A DNA stretch of 64,000 nt from Epiperipatus broadwayi (lineage: Eukaryota; Onychophora; Udeonychophora; Euonychophora; Peripatidae): NCBI GenBank assembly GCA_028023455.1, contig JAQFVV010006623.1:273501-337500 (forward strand), written 5' to 3'. A program made the translations under genes and the position numbers. The notes under the pieces are model-generated. The model did not search any database. It was not told the origin of the DNA and saw nothing but the letters and a program-made list of their open reading frames with translations. Within the stretch, counting starts at the first letter, position 1. Every line of letters begins with the position of its first letter. Positions 36,401 to 49,292 of this stretch are shown here, piece by piece.

Positions 36401-37878
36401 TTAAAAAAAGTTATCTTGAATTAATAATAATAATAAAAATAATTTTAAAGCATTTTTATTTATGATTTAAAATATATTTTAGAACTAAAACCAAAACACA
36501 AATGCATGCTGGATGTGAGTTGATTCTAAATAGAGACTAGCAAATTCAATTTCAAATTGATTGGAGTACGGTTATTGAAAAGGGAAGAAAGGAAATAATT
36601 GGTGAAAAGAATCACAATTCTTAACTAGATGCAATGATATCAATATTTCTGAATTATCAGAAAAAAAGTAAAGATTTTGATTAAGTATTTGAAAGGTATA
36701 TGTCTCTATAGATGAAAACTACTCTGAAACAAATTTTTAAGCAAAAAAAAAACCTTTAAACAATATAGTTTATTATAATTATTTCAGGATAATATGCTTA
36801 ATTGCAAAAGAGAATAAGTCAGGAATATCAATGTGATATTCCTTTTTCCATAGTCAGTAACACTTTATCTTCATTTCAACATTGATTTCTGTCCAAATAT
36901 AAAAGTTTTGTACATCAGCTAGGTGTACATACATTAATTCCGATTTTTTATTTTTCTTTCAAAATTATATTTAATAGTCTTTCTTAAAAAAAAAAATTTC
37001 ACTATCCATCTTTTATCTTAGCATAAATCACAATTACCTTAAGAACCATTTTTATTTAGTTTTGGAATACACTCACATTAAACACAGACCAAGGAACAAA
37101 TTAGTGTTTATATACTTTAAAAATAAAATTTAATAAACAAGTTTAATAAATACTTACTAATTAGCATGCATATTCACCATGGGAAGATAGGGGCGGGCAT
37201 AATCCACCAGTTTTACTTAATTTAGTTATTAGTACTGAAAATGCTCTTAAAACATATTAAATTGAATTAATTATGAGAAGGAGTGGGAGGATCACTGAAT
37301 AATTAAAAACTAAATATTTTTTTTTTAAAAAAAAAAAAAGACTGCAGTATATTAAATTACTAAAAGGAGAAAATAAATCTTGGAATAAGCTGTTTGTCAT
37401 TTTAAACAATAAAGAAAGAGGAAAATTCATTAATATAGTAAATTATTGTTTTGATGAGTATGATATAAAATTAAACACATATTTCAAATACTTCTATATT
37501 AACATTAATAAATTTATATATTAGTATTTTTATGCATATATTTCAAACCTGCAAGACAATGAGGGATGAGATGTATTTTGGAAAATTAAAAAAAATTCAG
37601 AAAACCCCCAAAACCAGGATTTCTGGATTAAGATATTTAAAAAAATTATCTTCAATTCCATTTCCATAAAATATTTAGTCATTTTATAATTGGTCTTTTA
37701 TAATCAAGTCTTTTTTCATGAAATTTAAATAACTCAAAAGAATTCGTTTTATAACATATCTATCTTAAAAAAGATCAATGAAACTTAAAAAGATTTAGAT
37801 TTTTTAGTTTTATTATTAGACATGAACAATCAGATCTCACACATAAATAAAATGGTGAAATTGCTTTGTGTATTTTAA
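33421..37878. other. BAG2 intron filler, left part
   Basis: AT-rich with simple repeats (TA run near 35344, C-tract near 34151). No element recognised apart from the small hairpin at 35497-35546. Confidence 0.5.
35497..35546. repeat. Small hairpin
   Basis: TTTTGATATTATCCTT and its near-complement AAGGATAATATCACAAAA flank a short A-rich loop. Confidence 0.6.
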
Positions 37879-37945
37879 CACAGTAGTAGAGTGATAGACT
37901 TGAGAGCTAAAGGTTCTGGGGATTGAATTCTAATTGAGTCATTGC
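37879..37945 (+). repeat. tRNA-like relic (SINE head?)
   Basis: AGTAGTAGAGTGATAGACTT resembles a tRNA D-arm/A box, followed by AGAGCTAAAGGTTCTGGGGA and a B-box-like GATTGAATTCT. No tail or target duplication was found. Confidence 0.35.
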
Positions 37946-38529
37946 CGAATACATTTGCATAATTTAATAAAAAAAATATCAGGGATAAGCATACTGATAA
38001 TTATATTTCATGCTTAAATAAATTAAAATAAGTTGAGAGAAAGTTAAACAATTATAGAAAGAGAAAGAAAAATATTAGCTTCAATACAGTGAGTACTATT
38101 AGATCATTATAAAACAATTTTACTAAAGATAAAATCTAATGGTAATAGAATAATGTCTTCAAACAATATTTTATTAATAATAAAATTATTTTGCTTTTTG
38201 TACAGCATTAATAAAATATTCAAATAATTATATTTCTTGAAATTATATTATTTCTAAGTAGAAAACAATTGAAATTTGTCATGAAAAATAAAAATTTGTT
38301 TTTGAAACTTGATCAAAATAATATTTCATTATATTAAAATCAAAAGATAGATTCAAAATACATGTTATAAATAAAAGAAAATAAAAATGTAACTTAAAGC
38401 TTACTTATTTATGACCTAATTTAAAAAGCAAAAGGTTTGGAAGATGAGGTGGTGTTTTTTTTTTTTAATTTAACAAATAGAATACAAATACAGTCTTCCG
38501 CAAGAGGAAAATAACATTAAGACTAGTTA

Positions 38530-38952
38530 TAACTGAAACACAGGCTTATACTATATACCTGTGTCTATATATATGTAATGTAGGGTATATGAGCACAGAC
38601 TTTCACACGACCCACCACTCTCCACTCTATCTACTAACACTGATATACCTAAACACATATATGTTGAAAAGATCAATAATCACCAATATATGTATTTTAT
38701 GCTAAACCAGCAATCATCAGTTGGTCCAGATTATCATCTCCACACATATATACTATAAGTGCTCAGATATAGTATATATGTGTGGAGATGATAATCTGGA
38801 CCAACTGATGATTGCTGGTTTAGCATGAAATACGTATATTGGTGATTATTGATCTTTTCAACATACATGTGTTTAGGTGTATCAGTGTTAGCAGATAGAG
38901 TGGAGAGTGGTGGGTCGTGTGAAAGTCTGTGCTCATATACCCTATATTACAT
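38530..38952. mobile_element. Large palindrome with 14-bp flanking repeats
   Basis: Arms 38575-38756 and 38768-38950 (about 182 bp each) are inverted complements with few mismatches around an 11-nt loop. ATTAAGACTAGTTA flanks the block at 38516-38529 and 38953-38966. Each arm is a copy of the B-box-ended repeat family (GGAGATGATAATCTGGACCA, AACTGATGATTGCTGGTTTA). Confidence 0.85.
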
Positions 38953-39327
38953 ATTAAGACTAGTTAGTAACTTGAGCTCAGGATTACTTTAAAAAGAAAT
39001 TAGAAGAGATAGAGAGAAAATGGATACTAGAAATTCTAGTACTGTAGATATTAACATAATAGCTTCAATCTTAAAAAAAAAAAAGGTGAAAATCTTCCAA
39101 AATCATGGAATACATATATAATGATTTAGCTATTACTAAGATGTATAGCACCTCTTTTGCATTGCTACTACTTTTCTAAACATGTAGCTATCAATCTTTA
39201 TGATGGAAGAATAGTTGGATGTCTATAAAAAACCTGAAGAGACAAATGCCTTCTTTTTTCAAGTAATATGTAGGACCGAGTCAAAAATATTTAAAATCTC
39301 AATTTCTAAACTCAAAAGTAACTTGTT

Positions 39328-39423
39328 TTGTCAAGGAGTAGTGGTCAGCGCAGCAGCCTTACAAGCAGTTGTCCTAGGTTTGCGGGTTCGCTTCCCGGCC
39401 GATGCTTTGACACATGAAAAAAA
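39328..39423 (+). repeat. tRNA-Val(UAC)-like SINE, copy 2
   Basis: A box GTAGTGGTCAGCGCAG, anticodon loop CTTACAA between near-complementary stems, B box GGGTTCGCTTCCC and a short poly(A) tail. The 14-bp target duplication AAAAGTAACTTGTT lies at 39314-39327 and 39424-39437. At about 96 bp it is little more than a retroposed tRNA. TGTCAA and TTGACA at its ends could form a residual acceptor stem. Confidence 0.9.
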
Positions 39424-39437
39424 AAAAGTAACTTGTT

Positions 39438-40800
39438 AATCTATTAAAGTTTTCTGAGTAAGCAAAGAAGAAAATACCAGAAATAAAAATTTACATGAAA
39501 GAAGAATAGAAAAAAAAAACAGAGAAATGATAAAAAATCACAAGTGATTAAAAATATATTAATGGTAAAAGTTTGAGAATATTCAGAACTAGAAATGTTT
39601 GATGCTTAAGAAAGCAAAAAGAAAAGTTTTATACATAATCTAAAACATTTAGATCAAAATATAATTTTTAATCAATAATATATCTTTTTTTCTCTCTTTT
39701 TAAATAGTATTTGTATTTTTTTGAAATGTTTGAATTTATATATATAACTGTCAGTTATCTTAATGATTGGAGAAAAGTGAAAAATTTACTTTTAAATGAT
39801 TTTTGACAGTATAGAACAACATTAGTTTTTCTATTTTATTGTTGTCAGAAATGTAGAAGGGTTATATAAAAGCATGCTTAATACAGATAGTCATTAATAA
39901 ATGTAGGCAAATATGTTAACAGAATATTTTTCATTTAATGCTAGAGTACTGAGAAATAACAAATAGGATTATTTTTTTGCTAATAGTCATATTGGAGTGT
40001 GTATAATTTTGTTATATGTTGATCCAGTATATGTTAACAATAAAATATATGATATCCTTTGCGCTGTCAGACTTTCTATTTCTAGTTGGTCGAGTGAGTT
40101 AAAACTCTAAACCTTTGATTGGTCAATTACAAAATCAGCAGTAAACATATAGTTGTCTTTTAATATTATATTCATTTTAGTTTCATTTGTAAAAAGCAAA
40201 TTAATAATTTGTCAGATTATGAAAGTGAACAAAATTTTAACCAAAAATAAATTTCTATTTATAATTATAAAAATATTCTATAGTGGAGAAGCTAAAAAGA
40301 AAGTTTGTAACCTATTAAAAAATGCTGTGTACATCATTGATTTCTTTCACAATTTACGTTCATGTAAAAGTAAAGAATTTTTATTACATTTTCGCATATT
40401 TTATCAAAATAATTTATAGTATATAAAAAAAAAAATACTAAAAAAATACTCTAAAACATTCATTTTCATTTTGAAAATCAAAACAAAGAACTTGGAGCTG
40501 TCAAAATTGTTCTCAAGTGCTCCTTTTTGTTCAAAATGAGAAACAACCAATCAACACCTTGGAAAGTCTGCTTTCTCCCATATTAATGATTTTTTACATG
40601 TAAAATAATTCTAGAGAGAGCAGCATCTTATGGTACTTTTTAAGCTTTAAAAAGAATGTATATTCGCTACGATAATGTAAAAATTACCGTTTTTTTTAGC
40701 CGATTCGATTATAATCCTAACGGACAGTCAACAGAATATTACATGTAGGTCAAATAGGCAATGTTAAATCCAATCTTGCTTATACACTTATATTTCTTTA
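39438..40800. other. BAG2 intron filler
   Basis: AT-rich. GCGCTGTCAGACTTTCTATT near 40061 and GGAAAGTCTGCTTTC near 40560 could be decayed inverted ends, but the match is weak. Confidence 0.4.
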
Positions 40801-40805
40801 TATTT

Positions 40806-41432
40806 ATTAATGTTCAATGAATTTTCTCAAAAGACAAAAATAAAGATTGATAATGATGAGTTAGAAGTTCTCAACTATTATCTTGGTCAGATTATTACTA
40901 CAGATGGAAACATAATGGACAAAATTAATTATACAATTAAATTTAGTTGGAATGCTTTTGGTAAAAATAATTTAATATTAAAAGGAAATATGCCTATGTG
41001 TTTAAAACAGTAAGTTTTTAATAAATGTGTTTTACTAGTTCTTATTTAGAGATCTGAAATTTGGACACTTAACAGAAGAGCAATTCAAAGATTTTTAATC
41101 AATCAACAAAGTATAGAGAGATGCATGTTAAGAATAAGAAGAGATCAAAAATGAAATAGATGAGAAAATAAAAAGGTGTTACTGTCACCATTGAAAGAAT
41201 TGAGGGATTGAAATGGAGTTGGTTTGGACATATTGCTAGAAGAGATGATAATAGATGACAGTTGAAATCTTAAACTGGATTCAAGAGATTGTAAAAGACA
41301 TAAAAAGAAACATGTGAAATGGATGATAAAATAAGGAAATGTACACATGGAGAAGAGCGACTAGAGATTGGAGAAGATGGAATGCATTTGGAGAGCCCAT
41401 CATCCTGCAATGGATTGATAATGGTTGCTAAG
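40806..41432 (+). pseudogene. LINE reverse-transcriptase 3' end, copy 1
   Basis: Frames in order resemble the C-terminal third of endonuclease-reverse transcriptase LINE proteins: ELEVLNYYLGQIITTDGNIM, FSWNAFGKNNLILKGNMPMC, then RSEIWTLNRRAIQ...IERCMLRI and WNAFGEP..ILQWIDNG near 41380-41430. The RT catalytic motif is not included, so this is a 5'-truncated copy. Stops and frameshifts (for example after MCLKQ) make it dead. Confidence 0.75.
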
Positions 41433-41959
41433 TAGCTCATTAGCCTTCCTGCCATTGTACCGTTTAATATAAACTACATATATACATATGAAAAGCTTGA
41501 ATTTTTGCAATGAGCTGCAAAATTTCAAGATTTTCTTTATTCAAAGAAGAAGTGTGGCTGAAATAATATTGCTAAAGTTTTATGTGAATTTTTTCAAGTA
41601 ATATTTTAATCAGAATAAACATGAATTTTTATGATATAAACTGAACAATGCACTAAATTTAAACTGTGCACAATTTACTAAAGCAGTCATAATGAAAGCT
41701 ATTGTTTTTTCATTCTAAATGAAATATTGCTGTTCAATAAAAAAAGATGGCACATTAACGTTATATTTAGCTTTGCAAATCAATAAACAAAACATAGGGT
41801 AGCCAAACACACAAAAGCTACATTTTGACTGCAGGACAGATTCACTTTTATTATTTTAGAGTTGTGCTTCTCTTTAGGTATTCTCGTATACTGTGCCAAA
41901 AGTTGATAGTTAATAACCTCTGGAAGATGTTATCAGAATATTACTAACTCAACAATATA

Positions 41960-42290
41960 AGAATAAATATACATACTGGAAGGAATAAGGAAAAATTGAA
42001 AGTGAAATGTATGGATGAAAAACAATCAAATATAACTGATTTCTTGAAAAAAATTAAAAGCTGAAATAGAATTGAACTGGACATGTTAGAAAAGATGACA
42101 ATAAATGGATAATTGAAGTCTTAGAGTGAATCCAAAAATATAATAAAAAACTTAGAAAGAGATTATGTAGAAATAGATGGATGAGATGAGGCAGTTTGCT
42201 AGGATGATATAGAGACGAGAACTTATGGATAGGAGAAATCAAATCAAACTTGTAGAGACATTCATCCTGCAATAAATTGATAATGGTCAA
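41960..42290 (+). pseudogene. LINE reverse-transcriptase 3' end, copy 2
   Basis: More decayed copy of the same 3' coding end in the same orientation: TGHVRKDDNKWIIEVLE*IQ, then RNRWMR and SSCNK**W close to 42280, parallel to the GHIAR-DDNRW and LQWIDNG patterns of this LINE class. Several stops. Confidence 0.6.
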
Positions 42291-42299
42291 AAATAATGA

Positions 42300-45200
42300 T
42301 TATCATATAAATGATATTTCTCCACAATGACATGTCATGTTTGTTTTTTTCCAGTGCTTCAATGGCATATTCAAAGTTATAAATATGGAACCCATTTTTT
42401 TCAATACTAGATCATTTTTCTTTAACATTCTGAGCATTAACACTTTTCTAATGAATTAGATAGTGTCACAATATGATCAAAATAAGACAATTTGAAATCA
42501 TTTGTTTGTTCTTGAAATGAAAATTCTATATTATTTTTATATCCATTGAATCATAGGAAATGCCATAACTTAAAAACAACTTTGGATTTTGCTTTAAATA
42601 TATATCTCTATAGTTAAAGATCTTTTGCAGGCTTTTAAGTTCAACTCTGCATTAAAAACCTGTGCATAATAAGTGTCTTGACTCATGGATCTTTTAATGT
42701 TAATGAATACAAAAAAGCAAAAAACTGTCAACAATTTTTATTGTCTACATCTTTTGATGGCCATGCACTAAGCATCTCTAAAATCCTGATGCTCCCCCCC
42801 CCACTCCATGACATATAATTCTTATTATTCAATAAGTGAACGCCTCTTCATGTGGAGGAAGCCTAAAATGTCATTAATGAAAGACAGTTGAAGTACAATG
42901 GAGTTTCAAATCATTTAACTTTCTCCAAATAACAATGGAGAGGTAATGATAAAGGTTAATATCTAAACAGAAAAGATACAGAGATGGCACAAAAAGTGGG
43001 AAATTTAAACGACATTCTTAGCTTAATTTACGAATAAAATATAAAAATAATTAGTAGGCTTTCAAATGCACTGTTAATAATTCATTGTTGAACTGCTCCC
43101 TTAAAAACAAATTACCCCTTGTGGGGTAAGTGCCTATGTTGGGAACTATTAGTCTATACCATTAATTTTAAAGTCAGTGTTTCTATTTCTATTATCATAT
43201 TCTTTGTCTTCTCCATATTTAGTCAAACTATCCATAGAGAGGAAGATATATATATATATATTGTAACCCTCATGTCTAAGCTTACAGGCTTTACTTTAAT
43301 GTGAATACCTTTCGTTATTATGTATAATAAAATACTAAAAGGCATGTATATAAAATAAATTTTATATGTGTTTTGAAAATGTAACAATAAGTATAAAACT
43401 AAAATATATTATTATTATTTTAAAAACAATATTACGATTTTAAATAAAAAAAACATTGCTATGGAAATTGGTCATAAATGACTGGCAGAAAATAAAAATA
43501 TTGCTATGGAAACCAACAAGCTTTCAAAGCTCATTTGCTTTTCAAGAAACTGAAAAAAAAATTGTAACAAACTTCACTGTGATGTTTCTTACTGTCAAGA
43601 AGTCAATGAAATTTTATAAAGATTTCTAAGTTTATATCATGTGTTTTATTGAGTAGAGAATCCTCCAGGATGCTTGCACTGACTTTTCCAATAATGTAGT
43701 TGAATGCAGAGGTTGTAAACAAAAATATGCCTTAAGATTTAATCTTGATTCTGCCGATCTATTCATCATTATTGAACACTGAAGAAATATTTAACATTTA
43801 CTTGCTAAAAAAAAGAAAAAACTAGACATCTAAAATTATTCTATGGAAATGTATTTCTATAATTCATATGTGAATCTACTTATTTTAAATGCTCAGAAGA
43901 AAACTGCAATGGAAAAACTCATACGAAAATTGCTTCAGAAGAAACTAAAAGAAGCTAAAATATTATAATGCCAGAAAACATTAAAATTTAATGATTAATG
44001 GTTATGTTCCCACATTTACGGATACAAAATGTACATATAAACTCACAAGATGTAAAAGCAAATTAAGTCAACTTTCTATAATTATCCTCTCAAAGATATT
44101 GTAAGTTACAAAGATTTTCATAAATATATAAATATTTCTTTTATAATCATTATCATTCTTTGATTAAAGTTATTGTTGTTGTTAATAATTTTATTGCTTG
44201 TCATTTTTCATTCCAAACGAGTTGATTATTTATTTGTTAATGTAATAACTTATTAGGCAGAGAGGGATAGCAATCAGGAAATATAATTGTATCTACATAG
44301 AAACTTCTTTTTATATAGGCTTAAACTAATTGTTACTCGTGGCTAAAACCTACTTGTCAATTAAAAATAAATTTTATTCAGTCACTCCACCATGTACAAG
44401 GTCACCCGTTAGCTGTCTTTAAATTCCCCATGATGAAAATGCATTTGCCAAATATTGTAATTGTTTTTATTATTTAATTGTTAATTGAATTCATACAAAT
44501 TGTTTTTAATAGGGCACTTACTGTTACAATATATTAATGGCTTTATATGCAGATTTGGAGAAAAATAAAAATAATGAATTAGATAGATAAAAGTTATAAT
44601 AATATATTAAAAAGAAACATCAAATGACCTTTTTCAAGTATGAACTAATATTAATATCAAATAGCTATTTAATGCATGTCAAAAATAATGAGATATTACA
44701 AAGACTGAAATATATATATATATATTAAACAAAATAAAAACAGGAATAGGATTAGTAATAAATTAAAAGTTAATATTGGGTAAAAATTATAAATTTGAAC
44801 ATATTTCAAAACATATTGTCAAATTAAATAAAATGAAAGAACAATGAATATAAACCAAGGGAGAAAAAAAAAAAAATCCAAGCCAAAAACTGATATCTTA
44901 CATTTGAAAGCTTCTAGATCACTTGCAAGAAAAATAAAAACTTAATTGTGGATTTAAATATTCTCTGAAAATATCTGACACACTGCTGATTAAAAAAATT
45001 CTGGCAATAGTCAAACCTATTTTTTTTTAAAAAAGGAAAAAATAGTAATACTAAAAGAAATAAAAGGGCCAAGATAAGAGATATAATAGAATCATCTAAT
45101 AGCTTATTAATTTATTTTGATATTCAGATGAATTATAGATGTTATGGCATGATCTATATCAATAAAATAAAAATTACTGGCATATACAAACACTCTTTAT

Positions 45201-47313
45201 AACAATGAATCATAATTTTTTTTTTAAATTCTACATATATATAAATACACACATTCAATCAGACAACTGCAAGATAATAAATCTAAATTAATTATTTTTG
45301 TTTTATAATTGAGGGATGTTGTAATTTATAATATTATTTAAAGTTAATGAAAGAGAACAATTAATTTAGAATATAAGACTGCATTTAAGTAATGCTTAAA
45401 ACATTTTTTTTTTCACTTTCTTGTTATAAAAATTGTATTTTCATATTTAAAATAATCTGATAATAATAAAAACAAAACAGCCTTTAAATAATCTATTACA
45501 ATGCAAAAGATTCTCCAACAGATCTCATAAAGAAATAGTAAATGAGAAGACATTACTCATCTTGCTTGTCAATTGACAGTTAATAATAGTTTAAACAGTT
45601 TATTTTTGTATTACCTGTTGAGAATACCTAGATATCCATATACTGATCATTATTGGATGGTTAGCGGAGATGGCTGAGGATTAGCTACCTGAAAGAAAAA
45701 AAAATCCTAAATCTAATAACTGAAAATTTTTTCCAGTTTTATCTGGTCTGGATTAATTTTATTGTTAAATTGATATGCAAATTGTTTGTATATGCAAATT
45801 AATCCATAGATTTTCATTCAGAAAATTAGATAAATCTCAAGCAAAATTTTTTTTAGTAAAAGGATGATGACAACTATCCAAGTGGACTATAACTTCATTA
45901 TTACTTTTCAATCACTAAAAGATGTTTTTTTTTTTAACTTATCCTAAGAATCATTTTGAACAAAGTTAAACTACATGAGCATTTGTAAAGAATAAATTCA
46001 GAAACAGAAATTAATCTTTATATATTTTTCAAGTCCTTTTCATACAAATTTAGATATGCTAAATTGACTCAAAACAAAAAAAGCTTCTCCATCTTTCTTA
46101 ATATAGATACTGATAAAGATAAAACTTCATGTTCCTTTCAGAATGAGATATTTTCCCAAATATAGTTAAATGTGAGAGAAATCAAGCTACAAATTTCAAA
46201 CTCAATACTTTTAGAAATCATCAACTCTTAAAATTAAATTTTTTCTAGTTATTTTTGATTGTGCACTTTTTCTACCCACAATTTTATCTGCTACAACGTA
46301 TTTCATTATACTATATAATGAAACTCAAGGTAAAAATATTTTACTACAATGCATAACAAATAATGAATGATATTTAAAAAATCTAAAATATAACTTGGCA
46401 CTTTTCCTTTTTAATTACATTCAATGCCTATTTTTTATTTTATAAAACAATGTAATAATTAGTAGAAAATTAATGAAAAATTTTGAGAATTATTTTTTTA
46501 TTTGCTGAGCAATTCAATGTATTTATAAACAATTATTTTCTTTCTGGTTATTAATAACTATCATTTTCAGCCATTATCAATTTACTGTAATAAAGATCTC
46601 CCCAAACTTAATCCAATTTTATTGATCAATAATTTCTCCACATCATTAAATATAAATTGCTAAATTAATAAAAATAATTAAAGATGAAGTTATTTAAAAT
46701 AATTCTGATTATAAAAATATATAGGGAATAATTAATAGACAGAAACCTATTTCTGTGTTCATTTAGAATAAATATCTTTAACATTAGTTTATTACAAATA
46801 TATTTCTCTTTTACATAATTTTACTTACCTATGAAAATTTAATCCTCAATTAAAGAAGGTACAATGTTGAAGCAATATAAAGATATGTAATAGTATTTGT
46901 CACCACATGAAAAAATTATTAATTTTAATTTATTATATACAAAAGAGAAAAAAGTAGAAGGGAAAAGTAATAAAAAATTTAAATATATAAGAAATCAATT
47001 TATAATTACTACCCTTCATAGTCAAAGGAAATAAAAAACTCATAATTTTTTAATAAAAAGTCATCTTCAAAGATATATGTAATATTAAGCAATTATTTGA
47101 GGCAAACTTTGTATATGTAACATATTCCATATAATCCTACTAGTAATGGAAGAGATGAGGACAAAAAAATGAAATAGCTATTTTTAAGTATGAATATTGT
47201 TAGACAATATATATATAGTATTCAAATATAACTATATTGTCTATAGTATTTAGTATATACAAACGCTTTAACACACTGGGTGAAGAAGCAAGTTAATGGT
47301 AAGAAAACAATCA
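42300..47313. other. BAG2 intron filler
   Basis: AT-rich, without a recognisable gene. Holds (TA)n runs near 43245 and 44711, a C-tract near 42795, and two ATTGCTATGGAAA blocks near 43455 and 43500. Confidence 0.5.
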
Positions 47314-47321
47314 AAGTAAAT

Positions 47322-48540
47322 GGTAATACAGCATCTATTGAGCCACTCCATCCGATGGCGTTGTTGCTAGTGAAAAACGAATAGATATAACATTACCGGG
47401 CTGTTTTTTCAAATTTGTTTATGTTTTTAATTTTTGGATTGGTTTGAATTTTTTTAATTTTGTAACCGGTTTAATGTATATATTTTTCTTAAAAATCAAA
47501 AAATGTTTTTTTTTTTTTTTTTGGCTTTTAAAAATATTCCGTCTTTATGTCTTTATTTCTTCTTGTCCGGTCTCTTTTTTTTATTTTTTTTTAAAGAAAC
47601 AACTTTTTTTTTTTTATAACCAAGTCTTTTTTGATTGTTTTTGAAGAAACTTTTTTTTGTTTGTTTTGTTTATCGAGAAACAAGGCTTTCTCGACAGACC
47701 TCTCTAAGACCTGTGGTCATATTCCTTATGGCGGCGTTTTGACACCTTTCCAAGTCAGCTGTAATACGCTTCACTGTAACTGATCCTGTCTTCAAGAATC
47801 AATTAGCCATACCACTTGGGAAAAGGTGATTCCCAGCCAGCCCTCAAAACCTGTCCCATGAGTGAATGAACCCCTTCATCGCCATTGACGCGATGGACCT
47901 TCCATTCCAGATGTTTGACAATGCCTTAATTTCATTAAACCACCACAAAAAAGTTTTTTTAATTTTTTCTGGCTGTATCAAATATTTTCTTTTTTGGGGT
48001 TGAAAGAAGGCCAGCGCATTTGCCTACTGTAGCAGGTCAATCTCCAAACTACAATGCCAAATGGTCGTCGGCCATTGAACGGTTGTTTTGATCTCGAAAG
48101 TGTCGGAAAGTGCGCGACTTGATCGTGAACTTTGCCGAATCGTGATTTACACTCCTCATTTCGTCAATTCTGACCCCTGACAATGAAAGAAGGGGCGTTT
48201 GACAATTCATTACAATTTTTACCAAATCACATCAATTACAATACATTGAAGCAAAAAAAAAATCCGTTCAATAGACTTTTCGTCATTACAAGTACAGAAA
48301 CATTCATATCATACGCTGTACAATAGTCAAGAGTATTGTCTAGAGAGAGTGTCATATCCTCATTGCTAATAATGTTCAACATGCTAGAGATGTTGGGGTA
48401 AGGGTGCACTTCAACATCTTAGTGTTTGAACAGTTTACAGGCCGTAAGATCTATGAGCGGCCTTGTAAACAGCATATTTATGTGCTTTAGCGTAGAAACA
48501 GTGCCATTGTACGGTGTGGCTCAATAGATGCTATATTACC
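47322..48540. mobile_element. GGT...ACC DNA transposon, copy 3 (1219 bp)
   Basis: Termini GGTAATACAGCATCTATTGA and GGTAATATAGCATCTATTGA (complement of the right end) pair over about 60 bp. The perfect 8-bp duplication AAGTAAAT lies at 47314-47321 and 48541-48548. Subterminal motifs lie at 47386-47403 (TATAACATTACCGGGCTG) and, inverted, 48458-48477. The inner part of the right TIR (48485-48505, CTTTAGCGTAGAAACAGTGC) matches copy 2. T-rich interior, no transposase frame. Confidence 0.9.
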
Positions 48541-48865
48541 AAGTAAATTAATGTAGGTCTAGCGCTTTCGAGGTTTTGTTCCTCATATTCATAGCCAAAA
48601 CAGACTTTAAATCATTGTTGTGATATTGGTAAATGATAATGTATGTAAATTAACTTCATGTCTATTGATCATGTTGTTATCACTGGCTGATGATAAAATA
48701 TGCTTGTTTTATCTTCCCTTTACAATAATTAGCCTCAGTGCACAACATTTTGGGGTTTGGAGTGTTTGAACATATGACTGGCCTGCTTCTCATATTCAAA
48801 AAATAGACGTTATCATTATTCTTTTTTGCTCTTCTGTATGTATACATGTGCTGAGCAGCTCTACT

Positions 48866-49292
48866 AAACAATGTAATTAGAAGGGACTTGAATTCAGATT
48901 TTCAAGCTGCTTACAGCTTATGGACTCTATCTTATACAACTGAACACATACATGTGGAAAAGATAAATGATCTCCAATATTTTGTGTTGAACCAGCACTC
49001 ATCAGTTGGTCCACGTCACCATCTCCCATACTTATATACAATCAGTGCTCAGTCCTGTTCATTAAAGATTGAAGATTTGCTATCTTAATATAGACTGAAC
49101 ATTGTATATATGTGTGGAAGATGACAATTTAGACCAATTGATGAGTGCTAGTTCAGCATAAATATATATATTAGAGATCATTAATCTTTTCCACAAGTAT
49201 GTGGTCATGTGTATCATTTGTATAAGATAAGAGTGCATAGCTGTAGGGAGATTGAAAGTCTGAGTTCAAGTCCCTTCTAATTACATTGTTTA
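48866..49292. mobile_element. Foldback element of the B-box-ended family
   Basis: AAACAATGTAATTAGAAGGG at the left end and its complement at the right end are exact inverted repeats. Inside, each arm is a diverged family copy (minus about 48880-49046, plus about 49060-49290), including GAGTTCAAGTCCCTTCTAAT at the outer edge. Confidence 0.75.

Noticed and set aside
40060-40570. Possible inverted ends CAGACTTTC...GATTGGTC around about 500 bp
   Set aside because: The match is short and interrupted, with no target duplication.
47444-47644. 66-aa phenylalanine-rich hydrophobic frame
   Set aside because: Produced by poly-T tracts inside GGT...ACC copy 3.
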